Shown in pieces: positions 9,426-20,864 of a DNA stretch of 64,000 bases; position 1 is the first letter of the stretch; every line of letters starts with the position of its first letter. Below the pieces are notes generated by a model. It did not search any database. It was given only the letters and a program-made list of their open reading frames with translations, and was not told the DNA's origin. A program made the position numbers and the translations under genes. Source of the DNA: Acanthaster planci. Its lineage: Eukaryota; Echinodermata; Asteroidea; Valvatida; Acanthasteridae. The DNA lies in assembly GCF_001949145.1 (NCBI RefSeq), contig NW_019091424.1, forward strand, positions 1,015,069 through 1,079,068. The letters run 5' to 3'.

Positions 9426-9786
9426 CGTCATCACCAGTGGAACTGCTATTGAATAAATCTGCGGCCGACTGACCTTGTTCACACTGGTTTGCCTGGAGCG
9501 AATGTTTAAAAGCATTTATACCACAGTGAAAGGACCCTGTGTCCATGGGCGTCGCCAGAATTTTTTTCCAGGGGAACCACTTTTGACCTGCAATGGAACA
9601 AAACTTAACCTGGCGGCAGATGGGAATTGATAATTTATGACAACCCATTAAAGGAGGGAGGAGCGATATATTAAAAGAAAATCCGTGATTTTTATCCCAT
9701 TTCCTACCTCGTTTTTTCCAACTTTTTTAATGCTCCCCCATTTTTTTTTTCAAAAGAGGCAAGTGTCCCCTCTTGCCCTCCCCTCG

Positions 9787-9882
9787 CGACTCCCATGCCT
9801 CTGCCCTTTTCGACTCCCATGCCTGTGCCCTTTTCGACTCCCATGCCTGTGCCCTTTTCGACTCCCATGCCTGTGCCCTTTT
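9787..9882. repeat. Minisatellite, 4 x 24 bp
   Basis: Four head-to-tail copies of a 24-nt unit (CGACTCCCATGCCTGTGCCC plus TTTT). The first has one change (CTCTG for CTGTG) and the other three are identical. Because 24 is divisible by three, all frames stay open and create spurious ORFs on both strands. Confidence 0.95.
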
Positions 9883-10584
9883 GTATATGATTATACCCTC
9901 TCCATTTTTTCCGAGCACAATACTGTGTTGGATAGCAAGATATAGGCCTAGTGTAATTTCTTTTTGAGTTGAATATATAAAATAAGCATCGGTCAGATGC
10001 TACTAGGAACGTCGTTTCCTAGCTTTTGTTTCATTAAATATGTCAAACATTTCACTGGATTATGAGCGAAATCTCAGTCAGATATGATCGTAAATCCTGT
10101 CCTTTCATCGTAAATGAATAAATGGATAAATATTATACAAGGAAAAGGAATTGAGAAATGGAAAATGCAGTCCAGAACACAACGTGTCCGAGAGAAATCG
10201 AAATGGAATTATTCATTGAGCAACTCTGCTGTCTGAGTAAAAAAAAACAAAAACACAATTGATCACCCTGTGTCAACCTGTTTTTCGATCGGTTACGCTG
10301 ACTAGTCACTCTGTAAAACGATAACCTTTTCAAAGAAAACAGAACAGACCCATTGTTGCCAAACAAGGTCAATGGGGACCGGGATTCCGTCGATCGAGCA
10401 CGGCATGTTAACCCCTGTGTAAGCAACGGCCGAGCCAGCGGTGTTTATCACTGAAGCATTCAACACGGGACCTGTGCCTAGTAGGCTGTGCCTCTGCCTG
10501 TTGAACAAGACGATTGAGATGGCCAATGAGACGAAGTCCTGTTACCACGCTAGTGCAAAGCGATGTCACCGAAGCTCCTCCACA

Positions 10585-10925
10585 GGCGTAAATCCCGGTC
10601 GGATAGGGGTATATATCTCCTCACTTTTGAGGGGGAGGTGGGCTATTGAATCACTCCCCACACTTTTTTTCTGCGGGGAGCGAAGTGGGTTGTGAAAATT
10701 TTTGTCTGACTTCCAAGGACTAATGCATTCAGTATCATCCAAAAGATAGAAACAATTTTTAATTAAAAAGCCATAAATGTGCCATTCTGAGCACACATTA
10801 CCTGGCAAGACATGCACCAGTATCATGAGCACCAACCTCTTTATAGAGTCACACGGTGCCCCCCCTTTCAAATCTTTATGGCGAGGCAAGTCATAAGTCC
10901 TACCCCCCACCACTCCCCATCCCCC
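10585..10925. repeat. Dispersed repeat, copy 2
   Basis: Same block order as 402-748: GGCGTAAATCCCGG, GGGGTATATAT, CTATTGAATCACTCCCC, AAAAAGCCATAAATGTGCCA and GGTGCCCCCCCTTTCAAAT. Confidence 0.55.
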
Positions 10926-11989
10926 AATTTCTGACACAATGTTACGCCACTGTCCTTCTTACTGGAAACCTGTTCTACAAGATGAATTTGTCTATCGCCT
11001 ATACCAATCAGAAAATCACTTACAGCATCTACAAGACTGAGAACTCAAAACGCCTTATACAGGTGATCAAGTTCAAAGTAACGTGCAAGCTAGTCAGCTG
11101 AAATTCAAGACTCATTCTTGTCTTCTACTTTGTCAAGCATGTTCACAGAATTAACCCTAACCATGCTGAACCCAACAAGGTTATGCAGGATTTCAAAAAA
11201 GGAAAGTCATCTGGTAATTAGAATCCTTTCGAAATAAGTCGTTGGGTGCCCGGCAAAAGGATCTATAAAGCGCTTACGCCCTTCTGCCGGGCACACGACG
11301 AAGTATAGATATATCCTTTGCCGGGCCGGTTTATCATGGTGCGTTGTTGGACACAGGCACGCACAGACTCCCACAGAAGCGAAGTTTATCATTATATCTA
11401 ACTGTTTATTCTTCAGTATTTTGATGCAGATTAGAAATTGGATTGTAGTTAAGGAAACAAGGACAGCGGTAACAGGAGTTGAAGATAAATTAATTAATAA
11501 GCGACGCAGATGTATACCTGTACACTCACTGTGAGTATGCAAGTTAATGAAACGCACATATGGACCTAGAGGTACAAAGGTCAATTTAAACGCACGTAAA
11601 TCTTATGCACTTTCAAATTACCCCGTCTTTTCTTAAAGAGGACACATAATTATGTCGGTTTTACAAGAATATGTTGCTCATATTATTGCAAAGTATCCGA
11701 GAATCCATCAAGGCAACGAGATAAGAATAGGTACATAATAGTTACAACATACCAAGAAGTTTGTCTGTCCGAAAACCTTGTTTCCAGTTTACCATTGTAG
11801 TCAAATTGCAGATCATTAATTCAATCCTAAGTATCAGTAGGCCTAGGTTATCTGCTTTTGTTATTGAAGAATTTCATCGGTGCGCTTTCGGTTGTAGTTG
11901 CAAATGGTCGCAATTTCGATCTTGTATTTTGTGTGTTTTTTTACAATGCATAAAGTATCATCGGTGGAAGATATCCAGATCGATGTAAT

Positions 11990-12052
11990 TATTGACCCTA
12001 ACAATCCTCAGTCCTCCGACAGGTGAAGGATTCGGGACTGTTAGGGTTAATT
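11990..12052. repeat. Small inverted repeat around CCTAACA
   Basis: The left arm GACCCTAACAATCC and the right arm, read in reverse complement, AACCCTAACAGTCC pair across a short spacer. It may be the ends of a deleted transposon. Confidence 0.5.
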
Positions 12053-12346
12053 AATGCATTCCTAAATTGCGAAATTATCATTGTTTTAAGGATATCGTGA
12101 AGATAAATATTTGCACTAAAATTTATTTAAGTATAAGGCGCATCTTCCAACCCCTTAGTAAAAGAATAGAGATTATGTGTACTGATTCATATATTAATAG
12201 ATTAACATATATTAACATATATTATAGGGGTACCAGCTGTTTATCAGCTACTGAGAGCAACGTCCCATTGATTTTGGACTTGTGGTGATGAAACAAAATT
12301 GATCATTTTCAGGTCTTTTCACTTAGAAAACATGAGGCGATTTTCT

Positions 12347-12352
12347 TTTATT
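12347..12352 (-). terminator. AATAAA polyadenylation signal of CD225 gene
   Basis: A canonical hexamer on the minus strand, 63 nt after the stop codon. Confidence 0.65.
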
Positions 12353-12414
12353 TGCAAAGCAGTGACAGTGTACAAATTGATATATCAAGCCAGAGCACAG
12401 TGCAATTTCCCAAG

Positions 12415-12582
12415 CTAATACACATCACCCGTCACTGACATGATCATTACCGCCAAACCGAAGGCAGCGAATCCCAGGTAGCAGACGGTACCAATGATGC
12501 AACCGGCCGTGGCGTACCTCAAGGCTTCCTTGGCCGCTTTCACGGCCCCGTCGTAGTCTCCTTCGACCGCCTTCACTCGCGA
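12415..12582 (-). CDS. CD225 gene coding exon 4 (residues 134-188 and stop)
   Basis: Acceptor CTTGTTCTTCGAACAG, then the conserved loop with GDYDGAV and the second membrane segment, ending in SVTGDVY and TAG. It starts in phase 0. Confidence 0.9.
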   Translation of the reverse strand, partial: SRVKAVEGDYDGAVKAAKEALRYATAGCIIGTVCYLGFAAFGLAVMIMSVTGDVY

Positions 12583-14539
12583 CTGTTCGAAGAACAAGAC
12601 GAGCCAAAAGGACGGGAGTTATATTATGGTATTTAAGTGACCTCAGTCGTATTTTTTGTCTGTGCTCGTATTTGCTGAGATGCCTCACAAGAAATGCACT
12701 TGCTGCATTTCTAACACAAAATATCTGCCACGTGGCGTGTTTACTGTCAGTCCTTACCACGTCTGTAAAACCGTACCTGGTGATTTTTGACGAGTCCCGC
12801 GACGCCAAAAGGGAGGAAGCAGCAGAGGAAGACGAAGAGCGCAAACGTGAAGTAGTCGGTAGCATACAGCGTCTTGAGGTCGTCCTCCTGCGACGTGTGG
12901 ATGATGATCTCGCATCTTGGCTCCTCACAGCCGGTCACGGCACCTGGCTCCTCAATATTTAGCTTCGACTACAAAAGAGAGGTATAGGAGGGAAGAGACG
13001 ATGACATTTTCATAGCCATTGGACGATAGGTTTAAAGTGTGTTATAGACAGGAGGGATTCTGCTTAGATCAGTTGAACCTGACCTTGTCTTCATTTGCCC
13101 AATAACAATGTATCAGGGGGCATAAGCAGAGATTTTATAGCTTCAGTGACATGAAGACGAGGGAAAATGCACTTTTCGTGTGCCTATCGGAGCTCAGAAT
13201 CGTGGATAAGTACAAGACTTGGCTTTTGGTCAAACCCATTCGGAAAATTGGGACCCACAAGTGCTGTAGTTTGCTCGACAATGGCGCTGGACACCAAATA
13301 CAAAAAGTGCATCGTTGACATTTTATGTCGAGAATGCACTAAAAGAAGCCCCCTCTTCTGGGGAAAGGGGGGTGGCACTTTACTACCTCGTCTTCCAATC
13401 CATTTGCGGCAGCGGTCGTATCGCTGGGCATGAGAGTAAGGGCGACTTCCTTCCCTTTTGGCTGGCTGTTGGTGGGGGGAGTGGTTACGGTGCTAACGTA
13501 GAACGTTCCTGGCCTTTCTCCTTTTGCCAGTTGTTCCAATGTCCTCTCTTTCAAGATACTGTAGGCTACATGGAACAAGCAGGCTTGAAATGAAGCAATG
13601 GGCCAGTTCGGTATTTTGATAAAGGCGATGTCATTCGAGAACGAAGCGAATATAATCAGCACGCGTCAGTGCACACGGCTGCAGTGATTATTAAAGCCAA
13701 GCTAGCTAAGGCTTGCGCGCGCGTATTTCTCTTCCCGAATGACCTCCGATGTCCTTCATTTGGTTGGAATACCGAATTGGTTCGTTCATTGCTTACAGCT
13801 GTGGCTTTGCTAAGCAAAATCGGTCGGCAATTGCATCTACCTCACATCTGCAACATTATTAAAAATTAGAACGCGGGACAAGGCAAAATCGGGACAAGAC
13901 AAAACAAAATAACATTTGTTCAATCGAGTAGATTTCTCTTCATTTTCAAAGCCACCTTTCATTCTTAAAATCTGACGACTTAGGACTAATTATTTACACT
14001 TTCACCGTCCAACAAAATGGTACATACATTTTCAGTTTTCCTATTTTTAGGAGCAGTCATAATGTCAGTTTTAGAGACAATGCAAAACATTTATTTCCCA
14101 GGTCGCAAAATCTAATTCACCGTTTTCTGTAACAGATGCTAAGAATATAAAATTTACACTACCCACTTTGCAATGTATGTAAATCACTGAAAAATACATC
14201 CTGCTGTCGCAGTTTCCATGACCTAGATATTTTCTTTGTTATTGTAAATTACTTCAAATTGCAAACGTGGGTAAAATTTTTAGCATTTCATGTAGAAATG
14301 TAAATCATTTCAAACAGCCTGTTAATTCTGTAGGCAGCAATCGTTTCATGCTTATTATTGGTTGGATGTGACCGGGGTAATCGTGATTAAGGCCATTTAG
14401 AAGGACGTGTTGTAGGAAAAGGGGGCAGTAGGAGTATAAAGTGTGAACATGGTGGGTTCGAGGTTGATTTATACGTAGTGATATTTGGGGTTAACATAAG
14501 GAAAGCCTTACGGAATTCATCTGATGCCGAGTCCGACAT
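12415..14539 (-). CDS. CD225/dispanin (IFITM-like) transmembrane protein, 188 aa
   Basis: Four coding exons (14539-14512, 13565-13387, 12968-12777, 12582-12415) join to 567 nt with no stop before TAG. The N-terminal third (residues 1-105) is cytosolic-type and Pro/Thr-rich (TFYVSTVTTPPTNSQPKGKE). The CD225 domain follows: ATDYFTFALFVFLCCFLPFG in TM1 (about 108-129), a basic loop SRVKAVEGDYDGAVKAAKEA, and TM2 (about 158-183). The intron before SRVKAV falls between the two membrane segments. Family members include IFITM proteins and synDIG/PRRT-type dispanins, which act in membrane fusion control or receptor trafficking; which role applies here cannot be told. The paired Cys118-119 could be palmitoylated as in IFITMs. 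The exact start of exon 2 is the least certain part. Confidence 0.85.
12777..12968 (-). CDS. CD225 gene coding exon 3 (residues 70-133)
   Basis: Acceptor CTCTTTTGTAG, then SKLNIEEPGAVTGCEEPRCE and the first membrane segment, ending LVKNHQ at donor GTACGG. It is 64 codons, phase 0 on both sides. Confidence 0.9.
13387..13565 (-). CDS. CD225 gene coding exon 2 (residues 10-69)
   Basis: It encodes LEQLAKGERPGTFYVSTVTT and PPTNSQPKGKE, ending NGLEDE at donor GTAGTA in phase 0, in frame with exon 3. I chose the acceptor TTCCATGTAG because it restores the frame from exon 1 (phase 1). A MITE begins about 30 nt upstream of this acceptor. Confidence 0.7.
13596..13791. mobile_element. TTCGGTATTT-family MITE, copy 1
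   Basis: Ends CAATGGGCCAGTTCGGTATT and, reverse complemented from the right, CAATGAACGAACCAATTCGG. Inside, GTCATTCGAGAACGAAGC and the mirrored GAATGACCTCCGATG pair loosely. It shares this design with 25121-25256, 31450-31625 and 63245-63392. Confidence 0.7.
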
Positions 14540-14581
14540 TGTTTTCTTGCTCTTGTCTGTAGTGTGTCCACGGATGTACAG
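14512..14581 (-). CDS. CD225 gene exon 1 with start codon (MSDSASDEF)
   Basis: Acceptor GTTATTTCAG at 14582 implies an upstream untranslated exon. The ATG at 14539-14537 lies in AAACAATGTCGG, and the exon ends after CC at donor GTAAGG. The short acidic start and the frame fit support it. Confidence 0.65.
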
Positions 14582-17500
14582 CTGAAATAACAGAAAAGTG
14601 ATGGGAGTGTGTGATATTATAGCAAAAAAACTTGAAGGCCACTTGATGACTTTACAGAGTTATTCCATCCATGGGAAACTTTCCCGTTAAAAAGGCAAGA
14701 TTTATTGATTTATTTAAATCAAACCAATCATAGATCTTGAATTGTAAATCAAGTGATGACACTCCAATCGCCCCGATTAGGATTGCTGGTGATCAAGTTT
14801 TTTTCGAAGTTGTTAAAAGTTCTGAGACATGCCAGTGTCGCTGCTCATTGTTCACTTACCTTGAATCTTGAGACTAAATGTGATTTTTAAGCATATCATC
14901 ACCGTTTTCCGATGAGACAAAATTTTATCCGAAGAGTAAAATCCAGGTGTCGAGAAAATCGCATTTAAAGTTGGTTTCTTTTGCAAACGATTATTTCCCC
15001 AGGACTTAAACTTGACTATAAAAAAGCCACCTCGTGAAAGATCAGTTCTTAAATGACACTAAACCATATTTATAGGAATCAAGGAAAATTGCTTACGTTG
15101 TAAACAAACAAAAAAACGCAAAAACCCTAGACTTTTGGTGGATTCTGTCACTTCGTGAGAACGGTCCGTATTGGCGAGTGCCAGGTGCACATAGTTTCAT
15201 TTGTATACGACTCGTGAGTCACTTTTGTCTCTTCGTTAGAACGGTAAAACGGACTTTGCCCATGGCTTTGCCCTTTAATGGTACCGTTTTATCTACGGGG
15301 GACTACTTTTTCTCTTTGCGAAAACGTTAAATGCGGGTTAAGATGCGATTTTGCCCAGTTCTGCGAGTGACAACATTTCCACTCAATATAATTGTTAATA
15401 TCAATTTCCGTGCCACAAAATAGTCCTCATATTAATACTCAGCTCAACCCTTTTCTTTGGCAGTATCTTTACTTCATAAAACTGCCATGGATTTGAGGAG
15501 AAGGGGAGGTGGGTGGACTTCAGAAAACTGCTAGAGTTCATGTTCCGGCATTTTGTGCTCTCAGTGCGTGACATAAACAAACGAGCAAAAACGTGATCGT
15601 CGAAAAGCACAGAGAGACACAGGCAAACTGCAACTTTCTACTAACAATGGAACGGAGCTGCGTCAAGTGGCTTAGAGTTTGAGCAAAATAGAGGTTGTAG
15701 AAATTTGTAAAGAGATGTCACCTTGAAGCGAGAGTTATTCTCGTGAGAAAGTTAGATATAACAATCGGTTAAGATCGTGTTCTTAAAACCTCTAAAGACT
15801 AAATTAGATATCGATTTGTCAGTAAAGTATTGAGTATGAACAAGTATGATGTTGAAGAAGGAAATCAGCTGGTTCATTTATGAAACAATGGAGACTCTTC
15901 TCGATTTTCGTGATAACGACAAGGCTTACTACCAAAACAAGAAGTTTCAACTCACGTATCCAACTTAAAATCTGAACAAAGCATTTCTGAATCATACCTT
16001 TTCGGGAGCAGATTTTATCTAGCTGGCAAGAGTGTTCTTTATTCGTCCGCTATCGCTCACAGCCAACCGAATATGCCTTCATTTGATAGGACAGAGCAAC
16101 GTTGGGAATGTTCCTCCGTTATCGAAGGAAAAACGTTCTGTTCGAGGCTAGAACACAACTGTAATTTGGACTTTCTGTTTCGATCTCAGCTGACGTCAAT
16201 TAAACTAAACCGTTCGCATCACTTGCGTGTCGGGGTTTCCTCTTTTGTTTCATTCTACTATTGCAACTGCTAAAACGCGCAGCAGGTCTTGACTTTCTCT
16301 TCGCGACTGTTTGAATCTCCAAGACTGTCCATGCTCGCTGTTTTAAGGTTGTCACCATGCAGTAAATCTTTAGGGAAAGTACTTTCAATCATAAACTAGA
16401 ATGTCTGGTAATCTACAAAGGGGCATTGCAATTCCTCTTTGTGCTTATGGGCGACGTATTCGCTGTAAATTTCCAGACACAGCATCATATAATCATTCGA
16501 TATGTTTGACGTTTTGCACATGTATGTTGATCTCATTTTTTAAATCATAACTTTTTTGAACTGTTAATATTTAACGAGAACGGGGAGCTGGTTCCAAATT
16601 CTTACGGATTCAAAGTTTCACTTTTCCCTGGGCTGCTGTAAGTGAAACGTTCAAACAAAGTGCATTATGACTGCATATAACTAAAGTAATTCAGACATAT
16701 ACTCAACTATTTACATAGGGTACTACGAGATTAATAAACCCACTCCTTTGAAACTTTCATTTCACAATCCTAGTGACGCCATCAACCCAAAGTTTAATTC
16801 GAGGAACGAACTTAAAATCTATTAAGTTCCATGTAATAAATAAGTATGAATGAATATTCAATGAATATAAAAATGAATAAACAGAAATAGCGATATAGGC
16901 AAGGCAATTCCGAGCAAACCCCCAAAACAAAAACAGACAAAACAGAAATCATTAAGGGACCATGGGCGTTTCCGGTTGTTTTCGCTTTCCTGAATTTCCG
17001 AGAACATCCCCGACGCATCATCACCTTTACCTCGCCCCGTCAACAAGCACTGATGAGTCTTTACAAATATCACTCCCGGTACCGTCTCACAGCGAGCCCC
17101 AGAGAATAACACAGAAATAATACTTCCTTGTGTGCCTTAAAGGTGGTGTGAGCATAATTGTCTGCATCCGACGTGAACTTTCACTTTTCTTTGTAATGTT
17201 TTTCTCTGTTGACGTGAATGAAACCAAAACTTACCCGGCACCTGAGCACAAGAAATCCCCGGGGAAACTTGCCATGTACAATAGCATACGTTTTTAATGA
17301 TTTAATTTGCTATAAATGGCTGCGTTCAAATCATGAGAGATTAGAACTAAGGGCTCATGACAACCAGTCTAATAAGCAGCGTGGCGTCTGAAATGTTTCC
17401 TATTACGAAACAGTACTGAAATAATAATACTTGCAACTGGATCAGGAAAATCGCTGTAGTACCACTTGTTTTCATGCTTAAATGGTAAACATTGAAAAGA

Positions 17501-18900
17501 AATTATTGTGTGTCTTGTGTTTCTTATATTCCATTCATTCGTGTAACATTTATTTCCTCTTCATAGGGGGTATTACAGACGATAAAATGAGGGATACAAA
17601 CCAGACAATCAATTAAAGAACAGGTGGAAAATCCTAAAAATGAAAGAAAAACTTGTACGAAGCTTACCATGAACTCCAAGACGCATAGAGAAATTCCAAT
17701 GCTATGCAGAGACAAAGACAAAAAAAGAATGATTTTAAAAATCTTAGCCCTCCAAAAATGACAACTAAGTGGAAATGGCAGCCTCGTTTTACAGATTCAT
17801 TTCAGTTACGGATACCCACTCGATATCATGTCCGAGTAGAAATCAGACAGACATGCGAGAAAGGATGCAGGATTACAACGTTCGCCTTCCTCGTCGGTCA
17901 TTCTCCGGTGGGGATTCAAGAAGTAAATGATAGTTGCCTGAATACTAAGGATTTATGTGTAGCGCCCTCTTGTGTAAGGGTTCTATTTACCTGGACACAA
18001 CCGGGGGGGGGACACACGTCTTCTTTTGTGAGTGCCATTCAGCGACATAGCGATCCAACTCCAGGTTTATGGCGCATCTGAAGTTGAAGCCAAACAGAGT
18101 CGTGTTGACTTTGGTGCCATCTTATTGTTTGGACGGCACTCCAACGGTCACAGGAACACCAGCTGAAGAAAAAGCCGTAAAACCAAATATCGGGGATCGG
18201 CCCACTGCACTGGCTGAAGCGTTTGCGAAGACTACATTTACACGGGTCGAGAATTGAAGTCTCCTGGCAGAGTCTCCGTTTCTTTCTTTCGGGGCACGGT
18301 CGGAACTAGGTAAGGGTAAATAAAATCTTGTCTTCTTAGACGATATTTGGGGAAACGATTTTGCATGTTGTTGTCCGGCATGTGCCGAATATCAGAACGA
18401 CCTTTCATGTAGCCTATCTTGTGTCGAATACGCTATAAAAGAAAAAAAATGACTTCAAATGGACAGAAACCTATATCATAAACCTAAACATATCAGTAGG
18501 TCCACTACTCGGGAGGTGGGAACACGACGCTCCTTCGTTCTTTACAGGCATAATTATCAGCCTTGACTGCGGCATTTGTATGGTATCAGGAACTGAGAGA
18601 AAAGTTTTTGCCACAGAGGCGAATGAAAAGCCGAGCAGGAATTGACCCCGTTCCCTCCCATTACGCTTAGCGTAAGTACCCTTCCGAGGTAAAAATGATT
18701 ACCCTTAGTGAAGCTTTTTACTCTCAATCAGAACATTTGCCGGGGGGAATGTAGGCCACGTTGCCATTGCTTCCTCCGTGTTGTTAATGTCTATACGATG
18801 TGCTTCATTTCACATGGCTTAATCGTTTAAATGTGCTGGTTATACAGGGGCATCTTCTGTTATTGTTATATCTCTGACTGTAGAGAGTTTCCCGGTCAAG
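14582..18900. other. Intergenic and upstream region, CD225 to Ly6 gene
   Basis: No coding gene could be supported. It holds one splice-flanked 34-nt candidate exon on the minus strand (17668-17701) and a loose pair of TGTC-CTTCGT-AGAACGGT words near 15150 and 15230. Confidence 0.45.
17668..17701 (-). other. Candidate 5' untranslated exon of the CD225 gene
   Basis: A strong acceptor (TTTTTTTGTCTTTGTCTCTG then CATAG) and a strong donor (CATG, GTAAGC) frame 34 nt on the minus strand, 3.1 kb upstream of the exon that carries the CD225 start codon and begins with an acceptor. Linkage is inferred. Confidence 0.3.
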
Positions 18901-18946
18901 ATGCGGATACCAGCGATCGCATTCCTTCTCCTAACCCTCGCCATCG
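18901..18946 (+). CDS. Ly6-like gene A exon 1 (signal peptide)
   Basis: The ATG follows CGGTCAAG. The exon ends GCCATCG at donor GTGAGT, phase 1. A possible acceptor (CTCTGACTGTAG) lies 18 nt before the ATG. Confidence 0.85.
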
Positions 18947-20864
18947 GTGAGTAAATAGAACGTTTTGTGTTTGGAAGCAACATTCAGAAGGTGGATGATC
19001 CTATTGGACACACCCCCTTCAAGATAGTGGGGGGGAGCCCAGACCCATAAATACGCGGATTCAGGAATTTCTCCGGGGGTTCAGGCCAGAGATCTTTTTT
19101 TTAATGTCTCATTTTTGTGGAATGATGGAAACGACGGTGAAACATTGCATGACATGCATGGTATTGGCGCACTTACCAGTGCACACTTTAGAGATTTTAA
19201 AGTTTAGTTTCTTTTACTTATTTGTCTCAAAGCAGGTGGGAGGGCGCCACCCGCCATTCACACCTGCCATGCTCAGAGTCTACACCCTTGCCTGGCACGG
19301 TAGCACAATAGGCATAATTAAGTCTTACGTGCTTGTGCTTACGTAAATGGCAACAAGATCGCCCAAATGAGAAGAAGGCATGCGAGGCAAACTTAAAAAC
19401 TAGTACCTGTGATACAAAATCATTTTTTTTAACAATCGATCAGTCGATCTTGATCAATTCCTCTTTTTGTCGTCTAATCTGTTACCACCCACCTGCAAAT
19501 TGTACTGTTGACGCGTGTTTTTGACGTACTTTTCCCTTGACCTCCCTGTTCATTTCATTACAATTTGTACTGTCAGAAGAGGTAAAATAAATAACTTAAT
19601 AACATTATTCGCTCTTTCCTTTATTGACCAGGACATGCGGTGTCTTTAAAATGCTTCCAGTGCTACTGGTTGTCGGACCAAGGGAGGGGGGAGTTTGGGC
19701 CCAGGGCTTGTAGGGATCCCTTCAATTCAAACAGCACACGAGTGCGAGAAGAGACCTGTCGACAGAACAACCAGTGCCGTGTAAGTCAAACTTAAAAAGC
19801 AGTCAATGTACCTGTTTGTTTCACGTGGATTCGGATCGTCATCAGTGATCCGAAGTTGGTTGCTGGACACCAGAGCCCATCTAATGGACGGCACAAACCA
19901 GCCTTGGGATCACTGATATGGAAATCCAGATCCGTGTGAAACTAACAGGCCCGATGTAATATCCCACAAGTTGAGATGATCAGACAAGAAGACTTCCTTT
20001 TTTTTCAAGTTATAAGGAGAAGACAAAACCGGCTGGAATAATCCCACTTGGCATGTAGGCCTTGGTGGAACGGTTTGGAGACTTGTTCAAGAACATAATA
20101 AAACATCTTGAATCTTGGAACTTCGAAAGTGGCATGGCACTCCAGGAGCGCCGTATTATCACTTTGCGGCCAGCCCAGAAGTTAAACTTTCTCTGCACCG
20201 ATCAATATTCGTCAGTTTCCACTTCAGCCTGAGCAGCTTATCAACTTTGAGGGCGCACTAACGAAATTAAAGAAAACCTCTTTGTTTCTATTACAAGAAC
20301 AGGATTTTAAAAAGGCTGGAAAAGTCCACCATTCACTGTTTGTCCTCCAACTACATGTGAAATTGTACGCACTTCATTAGTGAGCTTGGATTACATTTTG
20401 ATGTAAATATTACTAACTTACCGAATTTTCCCTAGAGATTTTTTACATGTTTATGTTGCGTTTATCTCAAGGTCAAAATCATCCAATCCTTAATCAGACA
20501 TGCGCCCAGGATATGTTTCCAACCTCGTTCGGCAATAAGTCCTTAATGAGACGCCTAGCTATGATTCTTTTCCAAAGTATCACAGACAACTTCCACAAAG
20601 ACGTCATTTTCAAATCTTTCTCTGTCGTCATTTCAGAAAGAATATGCAACCACACCCGGAAGTGACGTCATCGAGGAGGTGAGCAGAGGATGCACGCCCT
20701 TTTGCGAGGAAAAATGTCAAGACGGCACCGTGCTTGAAAAGCCTGTCAGGATCTGCTCTCATTGCTGCTCAGATAACTTTTGCAACCGCGCAGGTGCGGT
20801 GACCTTCGGACCCGTCACCATGATAGCTTCAGCTATTACAGCGGCAGTCGCAAGTGTTTTCTAA
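18901..20864 (+). CDS. GPI-anchored Ly6/uPAR (three-finger) protein, 140 aa
   Basis: Three exons (18901-18946, 19632-19780, 20637-20864) join in frame to 423 nt. Residues 1-16 are a signal peptide (MRIPAIAFLLLTLAIG), cleaved near Gly16 or Ala18. The LU domain starts VSLKCFQCYW and ends with the family hallmark CSHCCSDNFCN. I count 12 cysteines in the mature part, two more than the minimal five-bridge fold. The tail (about 119-140, TFGPVTMIASAITAAVASVF) is a hydrophobic GPI-attachment signal, so the protein should sit on the outer cell surface. The introns fall after the signal peptide (phase 1) and mid-domain (phase 0), as in vertebrate Ly6 genes. Ligand unknown. Confidence 0.9.
19632..19780 (+). 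CDS. Ly6-like gene A exon 2 (first half of LU domain)
   Basis: Acceptor TTTATTGACCAG; it codes for the first five mature cysteines, ending CRQNNQCR at donor GTAAGT (phase 0). Confidence 0.88.
19811..19949. mobile_element. Fold-back MITE in Ly6-like gene A intron 2
   Basis: The left arm CCTGTTTGTTTCACGTGGAT and the reverse-complemented right arm CCTGTTAGTTTCACACGGAT pair and continue through ATCAGTGATCC. It is 139 bp with no coding capacity. Confidence 0.7.
20637..20864 (+). CDS. Ly6-like gene A exon 3 (second half of LU domain, GPI tail)
   Basis: Acceptor CTGTCGTCATTTCAG, then KEYATTPGSDVIEE, the remaining seven cysteines and the hydrophobic tail to TAA. Confidence 0.9.
   Translation, partial: KEYATTPGSDVIEEVSRGCTPFCEEKCQDGTVLEKPVRICSHCCSDNFCNRAGAVTFGPVTMIASAITAAVASVF

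Larger units (their letters stand above)
8298..9450. repeat. Duplicated segment, copy B (exon 1B with flanks)
   Basis: This is the partner of 5743-6873 in the same orientation. Similarity starts at GACTCGGAGGTT right after the LTR-like repeat and ends near GGAACTGCTATT. It carries exon 1B and its putative promoter. Confidence 0.7.
9453..12414. other. Intergenic region between SLC7 and CD225 genes
   Basis: It contains the 24-bp minisatellite, a copy of the dispersed repeat (10585-10925), a small TGCCGGGC inverted repeat near 11246-11325 and the hairpin at 11990-12052. No gene could be supported. An open minus-strand frame near 10302-10560 lacks a recognisable family. Confidence 0.5.

Noticed and set aside
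9685-9967. Repetitive protein frames with 8-residue units on both strands
   Set aside because: They are a by-product of the 24-bp minisatellite, whose length keeps every frame open.
10302-10560. Open minus-strand frame with hydrophobic start and an acceptor-like AACAG upstream
   Set aside because: The translation matches no family I recognise, no partner exons fit, and it lies between repeats.
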